Source: MedAcidi-G1 sp002294285
Lineage (GTDB): Bacteria > Actinomycetota > Acidimicrobiia > Acidimicrobiales > MedAcidi-G1
NCBI GenBank assembly: GCA_963999645.1
Contig: CAXEUY010000004.1
Span: 62,001-126,000 of the forward strand
Direction of reading: 5' to 3'
DNA length: 64,000 bases
Of this stretch, positions 8,730 to 17,856 are shown in pieces (the stretch's first letter is position 1; each line of letters begins with the position of its first letter). The notes under the pieces were generated by a model that was not told the DNA's origin, ran no database searches, and saw only the letters and a list, made by a program, of their open reading frames with translations. A program made the position numbers and the translations under genes.

Positions 8730-8743
8730 GAGATGAGGCTAGT

Positions 8744-9964
8744 TTGATTCTTCCTCTGCAAGGTCTTTCTGTAGTTGAAGGTTCAGCTTTTGTCGCTGCT
8801 CCTTCAGGAGGCATGACCTTAGCTCAGTTAGGTGCTGAAGTAATCAGGTTTGATCAACTTGGTGGAGGAATTGACTATAAGCGTTGGCCACTAAGTGAAT
8901 CGGGAGTGAGTCTCTACTGGAATGGTTTGAACCGTGGCAAGAAGTCAATTTCAGCGGATTTAAGATCCCCTGAGATACAAAGTTTGTTGTCTGAACTTAT
9001 AACTAACGCTGGAAATTTTTTAACAAATTTTCCAGCAAAAGGATGGCTTAGTTACGAAAAAATTTCAAAACAAAAGTCTGATTTGATAATGGTCGCAATC
9101 ACGGGAAACCACGATGGAACTACAGCAGTCGATTACACAGTTAATTGCGCAGTAGGCATTCCTCAGATAACAGGTCATCCTGACGACTTGCGCCCAGTAA
9201 ACCATGTTCTGCCCGCATGGGACCTCATCTGTGGCCAAACTGCAGCATTAGGTATGCTCGCCGCTGATCGTTACAGATCACAAACCGGTAAAGGTCAGCT
9301 AGTAAGCCTAGCTTTGTCTGATGTTGCATTAGCCGCTGTCGCGTGGAGAGGCGATTTAACAGAGGTTGAGCTCGGTGGTGAAGAAAGAAAAAAGCTCGGC
9401 AATGATCTCTACGGGGCTTTCGGGAAAGATTTTTTAACTCGTGATGAAAGACATGTGATGGTTGTAGCGATTACTCAAAAGCAATGGAATGGTCTTTTGG
9501 AGGCTACTAATACAAGGGAAGTGGTAGCTTCATTATCCGAAAGGCTTGGGTTGGATTTTACTAACGAAGGAGCTCGATTCGAAGCGCGAGACGAACTTGC
9601 GGAATTGTTTGCACCCTGGTTTCAAAAATTTACGCTAAACGAGGTATCCGAAAAGCTTGACCAAAATGACGTGTGTTGGGGAGCATATAGAACCATAAGG
9701 CAGATGCTTGACGAGGATCCCAGATGTTCAACTCAAAACCCCATGTTTTCGAAAATCGACCAGTCCGAGGTGGGAGAACACTTGGTGCCGGGTTCCCCTC
9801 TCTCTTTTGGAGGACCATTAGAAAGTGATCGAAATTCACTTCCAGCACCAACCCTAGGTGAGCACACTGAAGAGATTTTGGCTGATAATTTGAAATTAAC
9901 TTCAGTTGAAATAGGTGTTCTGGCTGATAAAGGACTTATTTCTACAACGAAAACTGATAGCTAA
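8744..9964 (+). CDS. CaiB/BaiF family CoA-transferase
   Basis: This 406-residue protein has the typical family III CoA-transferase start (LQGLSVVEGSAFVAAPSGG, LAQLGAEVIRFD) and the GLNRGKKSISADLRSPE segment. These enzymes move CoA between acids through an aspartyl thioester. The expected region with Asp lies in LPAWDLICGQTAALG. The start is TTG, 14 bases after the peroxiredoxin stop, with GAGG upstream. It stands next to a MaoC dehydratase on the opposite strand. The substrate is unknown; many homologues serve racemisation or activation of branched or steroid-derived acids. Confidence 0.88.
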   Translation: MILPLQGLSVVEGSAFVAAPSGGMTLAQLGAEVIRFDQLGGGIDYKRWPLSESGVSLYWNGLNRGKKSISADLRSPEIQSLLSELITNAGNFLTNFPAKGWLSYEKISKQKSDLIMVAITGNHDGTTAVDYTVNCAVGIPQITGHPDDLRPVNHVLPAWDLICGQTAALGMLAADRYRSQTGKGQLVSLALSDVALAAVAWRGDLTEVELGGEERKKLGNDLYGAFGKDFLTRDERHVMVVAITQKQWNGLLEATNTREVVASLSERLGLDFTNEGARFEARDELAELFAPWFQKFTLNEVSEKLDQNDVCWGAYRTIRQMLDEDPRCSTQNPMFSKIDQSEVGEHLVPGSPLSFGGPLESDRNSLPAPTLGEHTEEILADNLKLTSVEIGVLADKGLISTTKTDS

Positions 9965-11007
9965 ATTCCAAAAACAACAAGTCTCCAATCAAGAACATCG
10001 AAGGTATCAAGTCCTCGTCTGGACGTAACTTCTGTTTTTATGGCGCTTATTTTCCCTACACTCAATTCCTTTTGATCTAAGAGAGTGTGCTGAAAAGATA
10101 AAACGTCTCCTTCGTGTACCGGCCCTAAGTGATCGCAAGACTGCCAACCCAAAACTGTTGCAATTCCAGGCATGACTCTATTCAAAGATGCTTGAGCCAT
10201 TCCGATGGTGTGACCACCATATACGAGTCTTTCTCCTGTGGGTGAAGTGCTTGCATCCCGGTGCACAGGGGCCTGATTTTGGGTGAGACGGACAAGCTCC
10301 ATTGCATTGCTTACTGTGTCGTTCAACTCGTCGACTGTTATTTCTCCAAATTTTAAATCATTTTGTTCACTTGCTTTCAGTGGTGAAACATCCCAAGAGC
10401 TGGGTGCCAGATGTTCCCAGTTATCCAGAATTATTTCTTTTTCAACTGACCCCAAATCGTCATCGTGTCCAGGAAGCTTTTTGTCGTCACGCGCTTTCAA
10501 CATTGCACAACGTTCATAATCGACGACCAGAGACCCATCTTCCACACAGGTGGTGGTTATCCCAAGTAACGCAAGTCCTCTCGGCGCTCGGTCCTCTCTA
10601 AGGCTCAAGTCTTTCAAACCTTTAATCTTTACTTCGGTATGAAGGGTCTCTCCTTCAAAAACAGGTCTTTTGAACGAGACTCCACGATAGAAAAGATTTG
10701 CTATTACTCTTCTGGTTGCGACAGTGCTTTGTCCTATTGAAACGTGCATTACCAGACCTGGATTAACGAGACGTCTAGAGACGCCCGTTATTTTTTCAGC
10801 CATCGGAAGACTAAGGGAAGTTGATAAAGGGTCTCCACAAATCGACTGGTACATAGCGATTTCTCCTGACGTGATAGTTAAATCAGGAGAAGGCGGAAGA
10901 AGTTGACCCACCTCAAGGTCATCAAAGTAGGTGCCTGAATCCATTTTCAGTATCCAGTGTTGATCTGCCCATCTAATGACTATGGCATGAGATTCACGCA
11001 ATGGCAT
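9961..11007 (-). CDS. MaoC-like double hot-dog (R)-enoyl-CoA hydratase/dehydratase
   Basis: A 348-residue protein with two hot-dog halves. The N-terminal half starts at YFDDLEVGQLLPPS; the C-terminal half has the hydratase-type PVHRDAS and YGGHTIGMAQASLNRV segments. It probably hydrates an enoyl-CoA or dehydrates a hydroxyacyl-CoA, resembling mesaconyl-CoA hydratase-type proteins. It converges on the CaiB gene with a 4-base overlap. The reading frame opens at 11007, but the conserved domain begins just after Met22, so a start at 10944 is quite possible; a -10-like GATACT lies just before that ATG. Confidence 0.8.
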   Translation of the reverse strand: MPLRESHAIVIRWADQHWILKMDSGTYFDDLEVGQLLPPSPDLTITSGEIAMYQSICGDPLSTSLSLPMAEKITGVSRRLVNPGLVMHVSIGQSTVATRRVIANLFYRGVSFKRPVFEGETLHTEVKIKGLKDLSLREDRAPRGLALLGITTTCVEDGSLVVDYERCAMLKARDDKKLPGHDDDLGSVEKEIILDNWEHLAPSSWDVSPLKASEQNDLKFGEITVDELNDTVSNAMELVRLTQNQAPVHRDASTSPTGERLVYGGHTIGMAQASLNRVMPGIATVLGWQSCDHLGPVHEGDVLSFQHTLLDQKELSVGKISAIKTEVTSRRGLDTFDVLDWRLVVFGI

Positions 11008-11063
11008 CCTAGAGACTTAGAGTTATCGAAAAAGTTTACGAATTGCATAGACAGTGATCTGTT

Positions 11064-11084
11064 TTAGAGATAGCTAATCTCTAA
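11064..11084. repeat. Perfect inverted repeat between maoC-like gene and whiB
   Basis: TTAGAGAT (11064-11071) and ATCTCTAA (11077-11084) form an 8-bp perfect dyad with a 5-base centre, in the 175-bp divergent region. It is not followed by a clean T-run before any gene end, so an operator or a 5'UTR hairpin is more likely than a terminator. Confidence 0.5.
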
Positions 11085-11093
11085 TTATTATTA

Positions 11094-11117
11094 CAAACCT
11101 CTGTTCAAAACAGTTTG
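11094..11117 (+). promoter_or_regulatory. Hairpin in the probable whiB leader
   Basis: CTGTT (11101-11105) pairs with AACAG (11109-11113) around CAA, and the outer CAAA (11094-11097) pairs with TTTG (11114-11117), leaving CCT bulged. It lies about 65 bases upstream of the whiB start. whiB-like genes often have structured leaders; whether this one is transcribed is not known. Confidence 0.4.
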
Positions 11118-11182
11118 TATTACCTAAAGTCGCGCGCTCGGAGTAAAACACCGAAAAGTGGAACGGAGGAGGGCCGGTCTGC

Positions 11183-11536
11183 ATGACTGATATAGCAACG
11201 AACTTTTTTATTGACTCAAGAGTTCTAGTTTGGATGAAAGATGCTTTATGCCAAGGTGAAAGTAGTTTGTTCTTTGCACCATTTGCTGAAAGACCTGAAG
11301 CAAGAGTAAGGCGTGAGGCAAAAGCGAAAGAGATATGTGCTGACTGTGAAGTGCAAGTTGACTGTAAGCAATATGCTCGAGACAACAGGGAGTTGGGTTT
11401 CTGGGGCGGAGAATCAGAAGCTGAAAGGGCTACTGCAGGGTTCGCACCCACCACACCAATCATAGGGCGGAGACAGGTTGCCGCTGATAGGGCTGCAGCA
11501 GCTTTGGCTGCGGCTGCGGCTGCGGCTGGACGTTAA
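11183..11536 (+). CDS. WhiB-family iron-sulfur transcriptional regulator
   Basis: This 117-residue protein has the four cluster cysteines of WhiB proteins: C23, C52 and C55 (CADC) and C61. The turn motif FWGG is at 73-76. WhiB proteins carry a redox- or NO-sensitive [4Fe-4S] cluster and act with the principal sigma factor; the family is confined to actinobacteria and their phages. The C-terminus is basic (GRRQVAADR) and then almost pure alanine, encoded by repeated GCN codons. GGAGGAGGG lies upstream of the ATG. Which Wbl class it belongs to cannot be fixed by eye. Confidence 0.92.
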   Translation: MTDIATNFFIDSRVLVWMKDALCQGESSLFFAPFAERPEARVRREAKAKEICADCEVQVDCKQYARDNRELGFWGGESEAERATAGFAPTTPIIGRRQVAADRAAAALAAAAAAAGR

Positions 11537-11540
11537 AAAA

Positions 11541-13859
11541 TCAGGTTTCGTTAAAGCGAGCTGAAAGAGATATTGGTACTAGCCCGACGGCAACACAAAT
11601 TCCAGTTGTGAGCCAAGAACTACCAGACATGTGGACGAGTTCAAAGTAATCGCGGCCAAACTCGCTTAAAAGAACCGACATGTAAGACAAACCCATAAAT
11701 AAGGCCAAACACAGTTTCCAAGGTTTAATAGGTCTGCTAATAACAAGAAGAATTCCAAGTCCAAGACATAAAAGGGTTGCTGTTGCTGCAGTTCTGGCTT
11801 CTGCTATTAAAACATCTGACCTTCGAACAATTTCATAACATACGAAAGTTGTTATTGCAGCAGAAATCCCAGCAGGGATCGAATATCTTAGAACCCTTCC
11901 CAAAAAACCTGGTTTCACCAGAGAACTGTCAGGAGCTAAAGCCAAGAAAAAACCCGGAAGACCTATTGAAAAAGTACCTATAAGTGTTAGTTGTTTAGGC
12001 CTGAAAGGAAAAGGAACGCCAAGTAATCCCACAAGTGCTGTCAAAATAATCGCGTAAGCCGCTTTTGTTATAAAAAGGTTAGAGACTCTTTCAATATTAT
12101 TAATCACCCTCCTTCCTTCTTGTAGCACACGTGGCAAAATTTTAAACTGGTTGTCGAGAAGCACTAATTGAGCTACTGCTCTGCTAGCTGAACTGCCAGA
12201 CCCCATTGCAATGCCCATGTCAGAATCTTTCAAAGCAAGTACATCATTCACACCATCACCAGTCATCGCAACCGTGTGGCCTTTCTTCTGAAGAGATGCA
12301 ACCATTGATCTCTTTTGATGAGGAGTTACCCGGCCAAAAATTGAACCATTTTCAATAATTTCATCAAAATTTTGATCTTCTGAAAATTCTCTAGCATCTA
12401 CAGGTGTTTCAACTGAAGAGATTCCCGCCTTTTTTGCCACAGATGCCACTGTTGCCGGATGATCTCCCGAAATTACTTTTAACTGGATGCCTTGTTGCTG
12501 AAGGTAATTAAAAATCTCAAGTGCGTCTTCGCGCAGAGTGTCTTCCAGAAAAATAAGACAAACAGAAGTTCTTTCCGCCGGTAATTCATTCACCTCGCTA
12601 ACAGGGCCATTCGCTTTGGTTAATACCAGAACACGTTTACCTTCACTTGCCAGAAGGTTCACCCGATCTCTAACTACTACGTCGTCTTGAGCAATGAGGA
12701 TCTCAGGAGCCCCTAGATAAAAGACCCCCTTTTCGCCAAAATCACACATAGACCATTTACGCAACGACGAAAAAGGCACAGATTCAATCAAAGACCATTC
12801 AGGATCCGGAAAGTTTTCACCTATTGCTGAAAGAGTCGCATTAGGTGAAGGGTCGGCAAATGACATAGCTCCGAGTGCGTCTGAAGGATCAGTTCCATCA
12901 AGAGTTTCAAATCCCGTATAAGAAATTTTGCCAGTTGTAATCGTTCCAGTTTTGTCTAAACACAAGACATCGACTCGAGCCAACATCTCAACAGTCGCAA
13001 GCTCCTTACATAAAGCCCGATGCCTCGCCAATGCAACCACACCGGTTATAAAGGAGAGGCTAGTAAGTAAGACAAGCCCATCAGGAACCATCGCAACTGC
13101 TGAAGCTACAGTACCCCTCAAAGCCTCCTCCCAAAGATCTTCAGTTGATAGAAGTCTCAGAAGTAAAAGTCCCACAGCTGGAGGGATAATAAAAATCAAC
13201 CAACGAAGTATTGTGTTTACCCCTGAACGTAACTCACTGTCCACAAGTTTGAAGCGTTTAGCTTCTTCTGACAAGGCAACAGCATATGAATCAACACCTA
13301 TACGAGTAGCCCTGTAGTGTCCAGAACCTGCAGCAACAAAACTTCCAGATAGGACCTCGTCATGTAAGGTTTTTTCGATAGGTTCTGATTCGCCAGTTAG
13401 AAGAGATTCATCGACCTCAAGTCCTTCCGAGTAAATTATTTCCCCGTCCACGACTATTTGGTCACCAGGCTGGATTTCGATCAAATCATCTAGTACAACT
13501 TCAGAAATACCAATTTCGCTGGTATTCCCGGAGCGGATTACACGAGCTTTTGGAGCAGACAGAACTGCAAGTTGTGTCAAAGTCTTACGAGCCTTCAATT
13601 CCTGAAAAATGCCTATAGCACTATTAGAAAAGATCACTCCTGCAAATAGGGCATCTCCAGGAAAACCCGCTACCAATATTAGAACAAGCAAGGTTCCCAT
13701 AATTGCGTTTACAGGAGTTAAAACATTTGCTCTCAGTATTTCTTTTGTCGTTCTGACAGGGGCATCTGGGAGATTATTAGTCTGACCATTCTTTATACGC
13801 TCAGCAACTTCAACTTCAGATAGGCCTTTTGAATTATCGAGATAGCTATCAGAACTCAT
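11541..13859 (-). CDS. CtpE-like cation-transporting P-type ATPase
   Basis: This 772-residue P-type ATPase has the actuator motif TGES (155-158), the phosphorylation motif DKTGT (302-306), and the hinge TGDGVNDVLALKDSDMGIAMGSG. TM pairs lie near 48-90 and 215-275, with more at the C-terminus. The TM4 motif is MVPDGLVLL rather than PEGL. Overall it most resembles mycobacterial CtpE, reported to import calcium. No heavy-metal domain or CPC motif is seen, which argues against copper or zinc transport. It converges on whiB with 4 bases between. Confidence 0.85.
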   Translation of the reverse strand: MSSDSYLDNSKGLSEVEVAERIKNGQTNNLPDAPVRTTKEILRANVLTPVNAIMGTLLVLILVAGFPGDALFAGVIFSNSAIGIFQELKARKTLTQLAVLSAPKARVIRSGNTSEIGISEVVLDDLIEIQPGDQIVVDGEIIYSEGLEVDESLLTGESEPIEKTLHDEVLSGSFVAAGSGHYRATRIGVDSYAVALSEEAKRFKLVDSELRSGVNTILRWLIFIIPPAVGLLLLRLLSTEDLWEEALRGTVASAVAMVPDGLVLLTSLSFITGVVALARHRALCKELATVEMLARVDVLCLDKTGTITTGKISYTGFETLDGTDPSDALGAMSFADPSPNATLSAIGENFPDPEWSLIESVPFSSLRKWSMCDFGEKGVFYLGAPEILIAQDDVVVRDRVNLLASEGKRVLVLTKANGPVSEVNELPAERTSVCLIFLEDTLREDALEIFNYLQQQGIQLKVISGDHPATVASVAKKAGISSVETPVDAREFSEDQNFDEIIENGSIFGRVTPHQKRSMVASLQKKGHTVAMTGDGVNDVLALKDSDMGIAMGSGSSASRAVAQLVLLDNQFKILPRVLQEGRRVINNIERVSNLFITKAAYAIILTALVGLLGVPFPFRPKQLTLIGTFSIGLPGFFLALAPDSSLVKPGFLGRVLRYSIPAGISAAITTFVCYEIVRRSDVLIAEARTAATATLLCLGLGILLVISRPIKPWKLCLALFMGLSYMSVLLSEFGRDYFELVHMSGSSWLTTGICVAVGLVPISLSARFNET

Positions 13860-13879
13860 GAATAGATTTTATGTGAGAG

Positions 13880-14620
13880 CTAGGTGGTTGACTGTTCAAA
13901 ATGATAGCCATTTTCAGACATTGTCAACCTATGTCTATCTCCGGCGATTTCAGGGTTCCCATTTTCGTAACCTGCATCCCCAAACCACATAGCAACTGGT
14001 CCTTTTTCAGATTGGCCTATACGAGTTTCATAGAAAAGCGGTTCACGGTTTTTGAGTTCACTCAACGCGCTTTCAACACTGGTAAAAAGACAAAGAAGAT
14101 TCAAAGTCATCCACGTAGGTGGCGCCAACTCTATTTTGCCCTTATCACGTAAAGCTATTGCCTCACCAGGACGGAACCATTTGTGTTCAATTATCTCAGA
14201 GTCATCAATAACCACTTGATCGTCGTCTGAAAAATCTGTTGCAAAAAAGTATGTTGAAAATCTCTTGGGAGTAATAGGTGGTGGGACCCAATGCGAAAAC
14301 CAAACCAGATTCTCTTGTGCAACAGAAATGGATGATTCCTCAAAAGTTTCTCTCACAGCGGCATTTACTGCCGTCGGCAGTTCATCGAGATTACCGGTCG
14401 AATCAAAAACTTTATCAATTTCGTCAATCTTGCCGCCAGGGAAAACCCACATGCCACCAAAAGCAACCTTAGAATTTTTTCTCAACATTAAAAGCTCAAT
14501 CGCAGATTCAGAATCACGCATAATTACAACAGTTGCGGCTGGTATCAGTTCACTCGTTCCTCGTTTCTCATGATCTGATTCCCATTTTCTGTAACGACGT
14601 TCATCACGGTTATTTGTCAA
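13880..14620 (-). CDS. NUDIX hydrolase
   Basis: A 246-residue protein whose NUDIX box starts GGKIDEIDK near residue 63 and ends with the catalytic helix AAVRETFEESSI. An insertion of about a dozen residues separates the two halves of the box, as in eukaryotic NUDT19-like and related bacterial proteins. It should hydrolyse a nucleoside-diphosphate-linked compound, possibly a CoA derivative or nucleotide sugar; the target is unknown. The C-terminal 100 residues are not assigned. It is transcribed toward the CtpE-like gene. Confidence 0.85.
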   Translation of the reverse strand: MTNNRDERRYRKWESDHEKRGTSELIPAATVVIMRDSESAIELLMLRKNSKVAFGGMWVFPGGKIDEIDKVFDSTGNLDELPTAVNAAVRETFEESSISVAQENLVWFSHWVPPPITPKRFSTYFFATDFSDDDQVVIDDSEIIEHKWFRPGEAIALRDKGKIELAPPTWMTLNLLCLFTSVESALSELKNREPLFYETRIGQSEKGPVAMWFGDAGYENGNPEIAGDRHRLTMSENGYHFEQSTT

Positions 14621-14626
14621 TGAAAA

Positions 14627-15076
14627 TCACTCTTCTTTTTTATTACCAGTGAGATCTCCAAAGGGAGATCTGTCAAACCAAAGAGTTTCCTCAATTAGTT
14701 TCTCACTCTTCCAACCGGAAGCTGATCTAAGCAATTCATGTTTGTATTTTCCGCCCACAAACCAGACATCTCCGCCCTTAAGACGCATGGGGTTATTAAA
14801 GAGTGCAACAGCGTGAACTGCATTCTCATCTTTGTGAAACAACTCAATGTTAGTAATCAGATGTTGAGACATTTCAAACATGTCTAGGGCCTTTGATAAA
14901 AATGAGACAGTTTCATCTAAATTTCCTTTTGAACCACCAGAAGAGGAGTAATCGATGTGTGCATCTTCAGTAAACAATGTTCTGTAAAGTTCCCAGTCTC
15001 TATCATCTACAGCACGCGCATATCGAGAAAAGAAGTTCTCTATTTCAATCCTGTCAACAATGTTTTCAATATCCAT
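14627..15076 (-). CDS. SnoaL/NTF2-like domain protein
   Basis: A 149-residue single-domain protein with the alpha+beta barrel signature of the SnoaL-like group (IENFFSRYARAVDDRDWELYRTLFTEDAHIDY). Members include dehydratases, isomerases and proteins of unknown role, many in steroid- and polyketide-related loci. I start it at the ATG at 15076 because the domain begins there; a GTG at 15122-15124 would add 16 unlikely residues. It is followed after six bases by the NUDIX gene on the same strand. Confidence 0.8.
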   Translation of the reverse strand: MDIENIVDRIEIENFFSRYARAVDDRDWELYRTLFTEDAHIDYSSSGGSKGNLDETVSFLSKALDMFEMSQHLITNIELFHKDENAVHAVALFNNPMRLKGGDVWFVGGKYKHELLRSASGWKSEKLIEETLWFDRSPFGDLTGNKKEE

Positions 15077-15145
15077 AAGACTGCTTTCAGGATCAGAGAA
15101 AAATACCCTGAACCTTAAATCCACCCTCAGTTATAGCAGCAAAAT

Positions 15146-16054
15146 CTATTTGACATGACTTTGCGTGAAGCTAGACATTCCATCCACCCAAGAAACCGAA
15201 CACGGACCAGTTATTGACTTTCTCAAACTTGGATCTGCTGCACCTCCTGACTGGCTACCAGAAACAGCTTCGTAGATAAGCTGAGGTGTTTTGTTCAAAT
15301 GAGAACCAAATAAAGCACACCAGTCTTCGGCGGTTACAACCTCATCACCACACCAATTAACAATGGTCGAAGGAACTGACGCGGCTTCGAGAAGAGGGAA
15401 AACTTGATTGGCCATATCAATTTCATGAATCGGACTGTAGGGCGAAGGAGGAGAGTCTCTAAGTGTCACGGGTTTGTCATCAGCAATCAAATCAAAGTGA
15501 TACTTAGGAAGACCGCCGTTATCGCCGTAGCTCACGTTTATTCGAGCAATGGTAGTCGGAAGATCCAGAACTCTACACATGGTTCTCGCCACAGCTTCTT
15601 GACTCAACTTCGAAACCCCATAAGTGGGAGAATGTGTAACCGTTGAGTCACCTAAAGGATCGGTCTCTTTGTATTTCTGCCAAGGGTCAGCACAGGGTTT
15701 ATATACAGAGTTCGTAGAGGCAATTAACACCGACTTTGCATCACGACAATGAGACATTAGAAGTCCTGTTGCTTCAGCGTTATTCGAAATCGCCAAATCA
15801 TAGTCATTTTTCTGACCTTGAAAAATAGCAAAATGGATTACATGGTCGAAGTCATCCGGAAGCTTCCCGTAGTCTTGTGAGTTGAGATCAAGCGGAAAGG
15901 TTTGAATATTTGATTCTTCCAGAAACTGCTTTTTCCGGTCATTGGTGAAACGGGCGACACCCCAAACCTCGTTGTTCTTCGCTAAGAAATTAGCTATCGG
16001 AAAACCTATTTGACCAGTAACACCTGTGATTAGAATTTTTTTATCTGATAACAT
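15146..16054 (-). CDS. NAD-dependent epimerase/dehydratase family protein (extended SDR)
   Basis: A 302-residue protein beginning with a Rossmann motif, ILITGVTGQIGFP, and carrying the YxxxK pair in PTYGVSKLSQE. It acts on a nucleotide sugar or another alcohol/ketone; the substrate cannot be read from the sequence. The open frame extends upstream, but those residues overlap the divergent gene and look non-coding, so the ATG at 16054 directly before the Rossmann fold is preferred. Confidence 0.85.
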   Translation of the reverse strand: MLSDKKILITGVTGQIGFPIANFLAKNNEVWGVARFTNDRKKQFLEESNIQTFPLDLNSQDYGKLPDDFDHVIHFAIFQGQKNDYDLAISNNAEATGLLMSHCRDAKSVLIASTNSVYKPCADPWQKYKETDPLGDSTVTHSPTYGVSKLSQEAVARTMCRVLDLPTTIARINVSYGDNGGLPKYHFDLIADDKPVTLRDSPPSPYSPIHEIDMANQVFPLLEAASVPSTIVNWCGDEVVTAEDWCALFGSHLNKTPQLIYEAVSGSQSGGAADPSLRKSITGPCSVSWVDGMSSFTQSHVK

Positions 16055-16134
16055 CCCCCGACGATAGGTCGATTCGGATACCTTCGATAGTGTCGCCCAC
16101 ATAACTTTTAGTAAAAAATATGTTAGGAGGGGAA

Positions 16135-17049
16135 GTGGCTGGTCATCTTTCAGGTAAAAACATTGCAGTAACAGGGGCCGGAAACGGAATTGGACGTGCT
16201 GTAGCTTTACTTTGCGCCAAAGAAGGAGCAAATGTAATTGTTGCTGATTATGGAGTGGAGCTGGATGGTTCTGACCCATCGAGTGCTGTAGCTGATGAAG
16301 TTGTACAGCAAATCAAAGAATCAGGAGGTGACGCGATTGCTGTTGCAGGTGATGTTTCAGATTCAGAGGTAGGAAAAAAAATAGTTGAAGCTGCTATTGA
16401 CTCCTGGGGTCGAATTGATGGCGTTGCTTGTGCTGCAGGGATTCTGCGAGAAAGAATGTTGTTCAATATGACAGACGAAGAATTTGATGACGTCGTGCGA
16501 GTTCATCTGAGAGGTCATTTCAGTGTCTACAGAGCAGCTGCAGCAGTAATGCGCAAACAAGAAGAAGGTGGAAGTCTCCTTGGGTTCACGTCAGGTGCTT
16601 TCGTTGCTTCAACTGCTCAGCCAAATTATTCAGCTGCAAAAGGAGGCATCGTCTCCCTCACGAAAAGTGCGGCTTTTGCCTTAAAGAGGTATGGGGTAAA
16701 CGCCAACTGTATAGCGCCAGCAGCAATGACTCGAATGTCGGAGAACGTACCTTTTGAAATAGAAGCAGGAGCACCGGAAGACATTGCACCCTTAGCGGCA
16801 TTTTTGCTTTCGGATGCAGCCAAAGAAATAACTGCTCAAATATACACATGCACAGGCAAACGAATAGCGGTATGGAATCAACCTTCTGAGGTAAGAGAAA
16901 TGACAGCCAATAACGGAGAAGCTTTTTCATTTGAAGAGATATCCGAAAGGCTAAATGAGGATATAGGTGTTGAAGAACTTCCCCTCTTTGCAGATTTGGA
17001 GAGGCGAATGAAAGAAATGGCTGAAAAGACAGAACAGGGAACCGACTAG
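16135..17049 (+). CDS. Short-chain dehydrogenase/reductase, steroid-catabolism type
   Basis: A 304-residue classical SDR with TGAGNGIGRA near the N-terminus, the CAAGILRE segment and the catalytic YSAAK. The long insert after the second strand (DYGVELDGSDPSSAVADEV) is typical of the subgroup that includes mycobacterial Rv3548c, which lies beside ipdAB. The frame opens at ATG 16120, but AGGAGGGG lies inside that extension and points to the GTG at 16135. It is followed after 18 bases by another SDR, and the pair is probably co-transcribed. Assignment to steroid breakdown rests on family resemblance and neighbours. Confidence 0.82.
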   Translation: MAGHLSGKNIAVTGAGNGIGRAVALLCAKEGANVIVADYGVELDGSDPSSAVADEVVQQIKESGGDAIAVAGDVSDSEVGKKIVEAAIDSWGRIDGVACAAGILRERMLFNMTDEEFDDVVRVHLRGHFSVYRAAAAVMRKQEEGGSLLGFTSGAFVASTAQPNYSAAKGGIVSLTKSAAFALKRYGVNANCIAPAAMTRMSENVPFEIEAGAPEDIAPLAAFLLSDAAKEITAQIYTCTGKRIAVWNQPSEVREMTANNGEAFSFEEISERLNEDIGVEELPLFADLERRMKEMAEKTEQGTD

Positions 17050-17067
17050 TTGATCTAGAATCTATTT

Positions 17068-17853
17068 ATGGCGATCAAACCCCCTCCAAGTTACCTAGAA
17101 GGCCACAATCTGTTAGATGGGAAAGTAGTAGTCGTTACAGCTGCTGCTGGAACAGGAATCGGATCCGCAGTCGCAAGACGCTGCATCGAAGAAGGAGCGG
17201 TTGTAGTTATTTCTGATTCTCATGAAAAAAGACTCAATTCCACAAGTGAAATTCTGAGTCAGATTAAGGGAGAAGCACCTCTCGCAATACTTTGCGACGT
17301 AACAGAAGAAAAACAAGTACAAAACTTGTTTGACCAAACAATCAAAGAGCACGGAAGAATCGATGTACTAATTAATAACGCAGGCCTAGGGGCTCAAAGC
17401 TTGTTAGTAGAAATGGACGATGCTGAATGGTCAAGAGTTATCGACGTCACATTAAATGGAACAATGCGATGCACAAGAGCAGCACTTAAAACAATGCAAA
17501 AGAATAATAAAGGAGTGATAGTTAATAACGCTTCGGTCTTAGGATGGCGTGCTCAATCAGGCCAGTCTCACTATGCTGCTGCCAAAGCAGGTGTCATGGC
17601 TTTCACTCGCTGTGTTGCTGTAGAAGCAGCTGAATACAACATTCGAGTAAATTGCGTGGCCCCAAGCTTGGCTATGCATCCAAATTTGGCGAAATCCAGC
17701 AATCAAGACCTTATTGATTCTTTGATAGAGAAAGAAGTTATGGGACGTGCTGCTGAACCATGGGAAGTAGCAAACGTCATGGTTTTTCTAGCAAGCGAAT
17801 ACTCCTCATACATGACTGGAGAAGTAATCTCAGTATCAAGTCAGCATCCCTAG
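17068..17853 (+). CDS. ipdF: SDR oxidoreductase resembling IpdF of the HIP pathway
   Basis: A 261-residue SDR starting PPPSYLEGHNLLDGKVVVVT and continuing TAAAGTGIGSAVARRC; catalytic YAAAK follows NNASVLGWRAQSGQSH; it ends GEVISVSSQHP. From memory these landmarks match mycobacterial Rv3559c (IpdF), which oxidises a hydroxy intermediate during breakdown of the steroid C/D-ring remnant (HIP). The presence of ipdA, ipdB and ipdC 2-4 kb away supports this. The symbol should be confirmed by alignment; it is certainly an SDR. Confidence 0.72.
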   Translation: MAIKPPPSYLEGHNLLDGKVVVVTAAAGTGIGSAVARRCIEEGAVVVISDSHEKRLNSTSEILSQIKGEAPLAILCDVTEEKQVQNLFDQTIKEHGRIDVLINNAGLGAQSLLVEMDDAEWSRVIDVTLNGTMRCTRAALKTMQKNNKGVIVNNASVLGWRAQSGQSHYAAAKAGVMAFTRCVAVEAAEYNIRVNCVAPSLAMHPNLAKSSNQDLIDSLIEKEVMGRAAEPWEVANVMVFLASEYSSYMTGEVISVSSQHP

Positions 17854-17856
17854 AGT

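Noticed and set aside
16055..16279. Upstream extension of the epimerase (75 extra residues)
   Set aside because: It overlaps the divergent SDR, is rich in Leu/Gln low-complexity sequence, and ends right where a Rossmann fold with its own ATG begins.
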